This document shows, in pieces, positions 61,435-64,000 of a stretch of DNA of 64,000 nucleotides (the stretch's first letter is position 1; the number at the start of each line of letters is the position of its first letter). The position numbers and the translations under genes are program-made. Source of the DNA: Bacteroidota bacterium (GTDB lineage: Bacteria; Bacteroidota; Bacteroidia; Bacteroidales; SKPS01). The DNA is taken from contig JAKLII010000002.1 of the NCBI GenBank assembly GCA_022709695.1, positions 216,955 through 280,954 on the forward strand, given 5' to 3'. The notes below the pieces were generated by a model, which was not told the origin of the DNA, searched no databases, and saw nothing but the letters and a program-made list of their open reading frames with translations.

Positions 61435-63648
61435 ATGAAAAATATTCTGTTCTCAACTGCCTTGCTGGTCCTCTCCTTTTACAGCCTGAATGCCCAAAAC
61501 CCTGTGCCCATTGCAGTGGCGCGACAGGCAGCAGTTAACGATACCGTTACCATTGCGGGTGTGGTCCTCAACGGAAGCGAACTGGGTGTTATCCGGTATA
61601 TCCAGGATCCTACCGGTGGGCTGGCCATCTATGATGGCACAAAAACCTACCTCCAGCGTGGCGATTCCGTAAAGCTGACAGGCATCATGGACAACTACAA
61701 CCAATTGCTTGAACTTAGGAATGTATATAATGATACGGTCCTTTCGTCCAATAACCCTTTACCGGCACCTGTGGTGATTACCCCCTCCCAGTTTGGGGAA
61801 ATCCACGAGTCGGTGATGATCAGGATCAATGATGCCATCTTTACTTCAGCTGGCGGAACGTTTGCCGGCAATACCAACTATACCGTTACAGCGCAGGGGC
61901 AGCAGGCCCAGATCAGGATCAACAACGGTAACCCACTGGTAGGAGGGCTGATTCCGACCAGCCAGGTCGATCTCGTTGGCATCGGCTCGCAGTTCAGTTA
62001 TTCCAACCCTGCGGCAGGGTATCAGATGCTTCTAAGGAATGCTCAGGATATCATCTCCAACACCGCAATTGCACTCACATCACCGGTATCGGTTTCCAAC
62101 ATCACCGGTACCGGATTTGATCTTACATGGACCACCAATATCAACGGCAGCACCCAGGTGTTTTACGGAAATTCATCTGCACTCGGATCACACCAGATGA
62201 ATACCGGTACAGGGACCAGCCATACGATAACCCTTGCTGGTCTTTCACCCGGTACCATCACCTGGGTGAAGGCATTTTCGGTAGCAGGAACGGATACGGC
62301 CTTTTCAGGGGTGAATGTATATGCCACACGCTCTCTTTCATCAGGTGATATCAAGGTCTATTTTACCAGCACTGTGGATAACAGTGTCAGTACCGGAGTG
62401 AATGCCATGCAGATGGATGACCTCCTTGACGATACCCTGATAGCTTATATCGACCGGGCTGACAGCACCATCGACCTGGCGATCTATAATTTCGGGGCTC
62501 AGAATATTTCTGCCATCTATGCAGCGCTGAATCAGGCGTATAACCGCGGTGTAAAGGTTCGGGTGGTACATGACGGTACTACCCAGAATCAGGGTATCAA
62601 CAGCCTTTTGCCCGCGATTGGCAAGATTGCCAGTCCTGCCTCCTCGGAATATGGGATCATGCACAACAAGTTCATGATTTTCGATGCCAATCACAGCAAC
62701 CCGTTGAAGCCCATCGTATGGACAGGCTCCATGAACTGGACCGAAACCTGTGTGAATCAATATGCAAATAATGTGGTAATTATTCAGGATCAGAGCCTTG
62801 CAAAGGCATATACCCTTGAATTTGAGGAGATGTTCGGGTCCACCGGAGCCCAGCCTGACTCCGGAAATGCAAAATTCGGCCCCTATAAAACCAACAACAC
62901 CCCGCATGAATTTATCATCGGAGGCAAACGGGTAAAATCGTTCTTCAGCCCAAGCGACGGAGTGAATGGTCAGATTATCAGCCATATTCAGGGTGCCCAG
63001 AACCAGGTATATGTAAGTACGATGCTGATCACCAGATCTGACATAGCCTACGCCCTGAGGGATCAGAAGACTGCCGGAAGAGATGTGAAGGTAATTGTGA
63101 ATGATCAGGGGGAGTGTACCCAGCTGGTGGTGGATGAGTTGAAAGCAGCCCTTGGGGCACAGTTCCGTGAGTTCGGTGAATCCTATATCCTCCACAACAA
63201 ACTGATGATCATCGACCCGGGGTACCCCGGGGCTGATCCCCTGGTCTGGACAGGATCCCACAACTGGAGCAACGCGGCCGACCAGCGTAATGATGAAAAC
63301 ACCCTGGTGATCCATGACGATACCATCGCCAACATCTACCTGCAGGAATTCACACAACGATATGCCCTCGGGGTGCCACTCTCCATTACATCCTCTCATG
63401 CATCTAAAATACAACCTGTTATCTTTCCAAACCCTTCAGATGGTAACTTCAATATCATGCTGCCTTCCGGCCTGTCAACTCCGGCAGACATCATGATGTT
63501 CAGTAGTGACGGGAAACTGGTATACCGCAGGGAGACAGTGCCAGCCGGAAGTACCGTTTCGATTCAGCCGGATCTGAAACCGGGAGTTTACCTGATCAGG
63601 GTACTGGCAGGGAATACTGTAATAAATTCAAAGTTAGTGATCCGATAG
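61435..63648 (+). CDS. Secreted two-HKD phospholipase D-family protein with T9SS tail
   Basis: 737 residues. Signal peptide, an OB-fold-like domain (~25-115, DTVTIAGVVLNGSELGVIRYIQDPTGGLAIYDG), a second beta domain, a fibronectin III-like module (~215-300), then two PLD half-sites. HKD1 is HNKFMIFD (His410, Lys412, Asp417) followed by WTGSMNWT; HKD2 is HNKLMIID (His587, Lys589, Asp594) followed by WTGSHNWS. A type A sorting tail closes it (PVIFPNPSDGNFNIM ... GVYLIRV). The predicted product is an active phosphodiesterase; OB plus PLD favours a nuclease over a phospholipase. Starts 17 bp after the receptor. Confidence 0.9.
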   Translation: MKNILFSTALLVLSFYSLNAQNPVPIAVARQAAVNDTVTIAGVVLNGSELGVIRYIQDPTGGLAIYDGTKTYLQRGDSVKLTGIMDNYNQLLELRNVYNDTVLSSNNPLPAPVVITPSQFGEIHESVMIRINDAIFTSAGGTFAGNTNYTVTAQGQQAQIRINNGNPLVGGLIPTSQVDLVGIGSQFSYSNPAAGYQMLLRNAQDIISNTAIALTSPVSVSNITGTGFDLTWTTNINGSTQVFYGNSSALGSHQMNTGTGTSHTITLAGLSPGTITWVKAFSVAGTDTAFSGVNVYATRSLSSGDIKVYFTSTVDNSVSTGVNAMQMDDLLDDTLIAYIDRADSTIDLAIYNFGAQNISAIYAALNQAYNRGVKVRVVHDGTTQNQGINSLLPAIGKIASPASSEYGIMHNKFMIFDANHSNPLKPIVWTGSMNWTETCVNQYANNVVIIQDQSLAKAYTLEFEEMFGSTGAQPDSGNAKFGPYKTNNTPHEFIIGGKRVKSFFSPSDGVNGQIISHIQGAQNQVYVSTMLITRSDIAYALRDQKTAGRDVKVIVNDQGECTQLVVDELKAALGAQFREFGESYILHNKLMIIDPGYPGADPLVWTGSHNWSNAADQRNDENTLVIHDDTIANIYLQEFTQRYALGVPLSITSSHASKIQPVIFPNPSDGNFNIMLPSGLSTPADIMMFSSDGKLVYRRETVPAGSTVSIQPDLKPGVYLIRVLAGNTVINSKLVIR

Positions 63649-63671
63649 GCAGATTTCCGTTGTACTTTTAC

Positions 63672-63691
63672 CCCCGTAAAAAAACACGGGG
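63672..63691 (+). promoter_or_regulatory. Hairpin abutting the start codon of the sensor gene
   Basis: CCCCGT/ACGGGG (63672-63677, 63686-63691) with an A-rich loop ends exactly where the ATG at 63692 begins. A near-consensus -7, TACTTTTA, lies at 63663-63670, so the hairpin would be the first thing in the mRNA. Confidence 0.4.
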
Positions 63692-64000
63692 ATGAGAAAG
63701 CGTTTAAAAACCAAGATTCTGCTGGGTTTTCTGGTGGTCATCTGCATGCTGGCTGCAGCAGGCGGAATGTCAATCTATGAATTTATCCGGATTTCAGGGC
63801 TGGTGAAATCCCTGATTAAAGACAACTATAATACGATCCAGGCAGGAAAATCGATGCTGGAAGCTCTTGAGCGAAAAGACAGCGGTGTATTATTATTGCT
63901 TCTGGGTGAGTACCAGCAGGGTTCAGAAATCCTGCATCAGTCTGACAGTTCCTTCATCGTTGCATTGCATGTAGCCGAAGGGAATATTACTGAACCAGGG
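63692..64000 (+). CDS. Membrane sensor, probably a histidine kinase (N-terminus only)
   Basis: 103 codons visible. MRKRLKTKILLGFLVVICMLAAAGGMSIYEF is a membrane helix after a basic start. A helical periplasmic segment (IRISGLVKSLIKDNYNTIQAGKSMLEALERKDSGVLLLLLG) follows, typical of four-helix-bundle sensors in KinB-like histidine kinases of Bacteroidota. The kinase core would lie outside the window, so the assignment is tentative. Confidence 0.6.
   Translation, partial: MRKRLKTKILLGFLVVICMLAAAGGMSIYEFIRISGLVKSLIKDNYNTIQAGKSMLEALERKDSGVLLLLLGEYQQGSEILHQSDSSFIVALHVAEGNITEPG

Overview
The window comes from a member of the Bacteroidota. Three kinds of evidence support this. Many large secreted proteins end in type IX secretion (T9SS) sorting domains (type A, and one type B at the left edge). 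Most genes are preceded by a TAnnTTTG -7 element rather than an E. coli-type promoter, and ribosome binding sites are inconspicuous. A GldA-type ABC ATPase, a Fibrobacter-type FISUMP domain and a SAM-II-like riboswitch are also typical. Intergenic spacers carry decayed dispersed repeats. The genus cannot be fixed from the sequence; an uncultured Bacteroidales-like organism is my best guess.

Layout. 1-2.2 kb: a type B T9SS protein cut by the window edge. 2.3-5.9 kb: a Crp/Fnr regulator, a lipoprotein and a T9SS protein. 5.98-10.7 kb: a minus-strand operon of outer-membrane porin plus pstSCAB phosphate transporter, with a repeat-rich promoter. 10.8-16.1 kb: two paralogous secreted proteins flanking a T9SS protein. 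16-21 kb: a methyltransferase, an AAA/DUF4143 ATPase, a possible clan CD (gingipain-fold) secreted peptidase and a small T9SS protein. 21-26.5 kb: an alkaline-phosphatase/TPR/sulfotransferase fusion with a 60-residue partner, a metallophosphoesterase, a ruined acetate symporter gene and a secreted EEP-fold hydrolase. 26.5-30 kb: tyrS and a GntR-controlled ABC operon with a clear operator. 30.4-33.1 kb: a YfhO-type membrane protein and an initiator tRNA. 33.1-34.7 kb: an 11-unit TPR protein between two structured direct repeats.

34.9-42.6 kb is the most interesting part. A TPR-histidine kinase and a NarL-type response regulator sit among T9SS genes. Three copies of a ~24-bp motif occur upstream of the regulator gene, a large T9SS gene and a T9SS pseudogene. 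All three lie exactly 16 bp from a -7-like element, which looks like the regulator's own local regulon.

42.6-50.7 kb is mostly housekeeping: era, der, hslR-like, an NAD-dependent reductase, gldA, metK behind a SAM-II-like riboswitch, a MORN lipoprotein and an OmpH-like protein. 50.7-57.5 kb: recQ, glyS, a DUF3109 protein and an S9 prolyl oligopeptidase. 57.5-63.6 kb: a plus-strand set made of a lamin-tail-domain protein, a TonB-dependent receptor and a two-HKD phospholipase D-family protein. Its simplest reading is extracellular degradation and uptake of a phosphodiester substrate. The window ends inside a membrane sensor gene.

A recurring theme is phosphate and phosphodiester handling (pst operon, porin, AP-superfamily enzyme, EEP, metallophosphoesterase, PLD). 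Functional links between these separate loci are inference.
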